A stretch of 64,000 nt of DNA from Pedobacter jeongneungensis (GTDB taxonomy: Bacteria; Bacteroidota; Bacteroidia; Sphingobacteriales; Sphingobacteriaceae). Below, piece after piece: positions 62,247 to 64,000 of the stretch. The stretch lies in the NCBI RefSeq assembly GCF_000633455.1, contig NZ_AYMG01000026.1, positions 51,426 through 115,425 of the forward strand, given 5' to 3'. The notes under the pieces were generated by a model that did not search any database, had not been told where the DNA came from, and saw only the letters and a list, made by a program, of their open reading frames with translations. The position numbers and the translations under genes were made by a program. The first letter of the stretch is position 1. Each line of letters starts with the position of its first letter.

Positions 62247-63080
62247 ATGAAAAACCAAATTAGATTCTTAATGATATTCCTGCTGGTTGCATTTGCAAAT
62301 TCGCTTTATGCGCAGCAGATATTGCTTATCGGCTCCGATTCACGGGATGAAAATAAGAGAGGCAATGCAGATCTGATCATGGTTATCACCGTAAAGAACA
62401 AAGAAGTAAAATTAACTTCTATTCTGCGTGATACCTATGTCTACATTAAAGGCTATGGCAATCAGAAACTCAATGCCGCTTATCGCCTGGGTGGGAGGAA
62501 ATTATTGATTTCTACCATCAATGCAAATTTCAAAACCAGGCTGGCGTCGTCCATCGTCACCGATTTTAACAATACCGCGCGGGTAATCGACTCTTTTGGA
62601 GGAATAACATTAACTATAGATAAAGGTATACACCATTATGTGAATAGTTACATTGGCGAACAATCGTACCTTAAAGGGGTGCCACTTTTGCCCCTTAGCC
62701 GAACGGGAACAATTAAAATGACCGGTGATCAGGCTCTAGCCTATGCCCGTGTAAGGGTTGCCGGAACGTGTTACGATGACCATGCCAGGGTTGAAAGGCA
62801 AAAAAATGTGACCAAAGCGGTAATTAGTTATGCCGTGAAAAATAAATCGGTCGCCTTAAAAAATATATCAGATTTATGGTCTATGATTGATACCGATATT
62901 AATCTGAAAGATTACATCAAAACCTTTAGTTCTTTTTTAAATAAGCAAAGGCTGCCCAGGTCACAGGTGTTTCCAAAAGGAAATCTGTATACAAATGAGC
63001 GGATTAACGGTGTTGGCCTTGTTTTGAAAATCAGGGATTTCAAGCGGGCATCCTTTTACCTGAATGATATGATAAAATAA
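62247..63080 (+). CDS. LCP-family (LytR-CpsA-Psr) protein
   Basis: A 277-aa protein with a cleavable-looking signal (MKNQIRFLMIFLLVAFANSL, then YAQQ) rather than the usual N-terminal anchor. LCP features: LLIGSDSRDENKRGNADLIM, LTSILRDTYVYIKGYGNQKL with NAAYRLGG, TDFNNTARVIDSFGGI, and QALAYARVR with RVERQKNV, giving the Arg/Asp set that binds the polyprenyl pyrophosphate. In Gram-positives these enzymes attach polymers to peptidoglycan. Here it closes the polysaccharide locus and shares its promoter class, so it may attach or release the polymer in the periplasm. Confidence 0.85.
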   Translation: MKNQIRFLMIFLLVAFANSLYAQQILLIGSDSRDENKRGNADLIMVITVKNKEVKLTSILRDTYVYIKGYGNQKLNAAYRLGGRKLLISTINANFKTRLASSIVTDFNNTARVIDSFGGITLTIDKGIHHYVNSYIGEQSYLKGVPLLPLSRTGTIKMTGDQALAYARVRVAGTCYDDHARVERQKNVTKAVISYAVKNKSVALKNISDLWSMIDTDINLKDYIKTFSSFLNKQRLPRSQVFPKGNLYTNERINGVGLVLKIRDFKRASFYLNDMIK

Positions 63081-63222
63081 AGGATAGTGTAAAATACACT
63101 GTGTAATCTCGCCGTCGTCTTTGGGCATCTGCCGGAGGTTCAGGACGGATTATTTTGGAAATTGCTGAATCTAAAGAGCAGTTGGGAGGAGTCGTTGGTA
63201 CTTGTTTTTAAAAGAAATTTCA

Positions 63223-63438
63223 ATGGACGTAGTCAAAAGAAACATTTTGATTGCCAAGGGGAATGGTACATGTCCTATGTTAGCTTATGGATTTGGATGT
63301 GGCCAGAATATATGGCGTTTTATTACCCCTTCATTCGAGCAGGCCTATAAAATTATTCTGTCAGACTACATTGTTGCAGGCAAATTTGACCTGAACTCTT
63401 ACGACCCTGGAAAATCTGCTTATAATGAAACTGTTTAA
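63223..63438 (+). CDS. hypothetical protein, 71 aa
   Basis: ATG at 63223 (MDVVKRNILIAKGNGTCPML), then GQNIWRFITPSFEQAYKIIL and a polar end. Soluble, small. Family not recognised. It is AT-rich and follows the LCP gene after 140 nt; the link is unclear. Confidence 0.4.
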   Translation: MDVVKRNILIAKGNGTCPMLAYGFGCGQNIWRFITPSFEQAYKIILSDYIVAGKFDLNSYDPGKSAYNETV

Positions 63439-63612
63439 TTTGGCCTGGTTTTGTAAGTTTGATTTCATGATGGGTTCTGTCGAGAAATGCTGGTTTTGCT
63501 AACAAAAGCAATCGTAGTTAATTGAATTATGATTTTTTTTCAACTGACAAAAAGATTATTTATTTAATGAATTCGGTTCTGGCCTTGCCCTCGGCATCTG
63601 TTAACTGGATAC

Positions 63613-64000
63613 CTAGTATTTTAGCGGCTGTGGGGCTCCATCTTCAAAATTAATGGATTCCAGAACAATTTCGGGTTTCAGGCCCCCTTTATTCAACAGT
63701 CTGATAATTTTAGCGAAATCTTCCCGTATCTCGGTTCGGAATTTTTCGGTTACCTTGCCAGTCCAAATGCTGTAAAAAACAGCTTTCCTCACGTTTGGCC
63801 AATAGTTGAGCCACGACAGGTTTGCGATTAGCGCCAAAAACAACATCACCACAGAACTGCTCATATTTAGCGCATAGAATTGCGTAGCTCACCAATATCC
63901 CCCTGGGCTTAAGCGTGGCGAAGAAAGATGCATTTGATATTTCCATTTCCCATGTGCCAATAAATTGCTTTAACTCTTGTTGTCTCGTCCTGCTATAGCT
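63613..64000 (-). pseudogene. MDR-type (quinone oxidoreductase-like) dehydrogenase, frameshifted 3' part
   Basis: From the right edge one minus-strand frame reads ASFFATLKPRGILVSYAIL, the end of the Rossmann part of a medium-chain dehydrogenase; near 63830 the coding continues in another frame with FRTEIREDFAKIIRLLNKGG and LKPEIVLESINFEDGAPQPL, the C-terminal family pattern, ending at 63613. The gene continues past the window. One base change in frame near 63830-63840 breaks it. Confidence 0.45.

Noticed and set aside
1..64000. CRISPR arrays, rRNA or complete tRNA genes
   Set aside because: No regular spaced repeats and no full cloverleaf were seen; only a tRNA 3' fragment at 10121.

Overview
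The window looks like chromosomal DNA of a Gram-negative Bacteroidota, most likely Sphingobacteriaceae (Pedobacter-like). The signs are promoter elements of the TAnnTTTG type, lipoproteins with a short lipobox followed by charged residues, LytTR/LytS regulators, an RHS cassette of the Bacteroidota type, and protein families typical of that group. This is inference from protein style; no rRNA is present to settle it.

Layout. 1-6250: housekeeping and hypothetical genes (TPR protein with a frameshift, SGNH esterase, SDR, DUF4385, an SF2 helicase, DUF3891). 6250-11600: an AT-rich accessory island with a dead serine recombinase, an orphan RHS tip with a putative toxin domain, a partner lipoprotein and fragments of older modules, a tRNA 3'-end-like sequence and a dead tyrosine integrase. 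11700-22700: small stress-type membrane proteins, a zincless Fpg/Nei glycosylase, DUF2252, DUF72, a broken PAS histidine kinase, and a nitroreductase/HxlR pair. 22700-29800: a DNA-damage island: the imuA-imuB-dnaE2 mutasome facing away from a small unknown gene plus alkB, with the same 17-bp inverted repeat in front of each arm. 30158-31213: an IS110-family transposase beside SDR debris. 31816-39317: a minus-strand run of six exported proteins and a LytTR regulator, divergent from a TPR sensor kinase. 39762-44329: a second two-component pair (HisKA_3 kinase and NarL-type regulator), small unknown genes and a glycoside hydrolase lipoprotein.

44400-63080 is a large exopolysaccharide locus: initiating sugar transferase, polymerase, flippase, a Wzz/Wzc-like chain-length protein, a half-size TolC-like protein, seven glycosyltransferases (four GT2 on the minus strand or alone, GT2 and GT4 in the main operon, and a GT8), two hexapeptide acetyltransferases, UDP-glucose dehydrogenase and an LCP-family protein.

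The strongest new signal is a promoter architecture shared by the separate transcription units of this locus: an AAAGGGCTATW-like box followed, exactly 21 nt later, by a TAnnTTTG -7 element. I find seven good copies and one weaker copy, on both strands. One copy drives no visible gene; a strong terminator follows about 60 nt after its expected start, suggesting an unannotated small RNA in the same regulon.

Several genes carry single-base frameshifts, some in homopolymers. These may be sequencing errors; others (integrase, recombinase, PAS kinase) also carry substitution stops and look like real decay.
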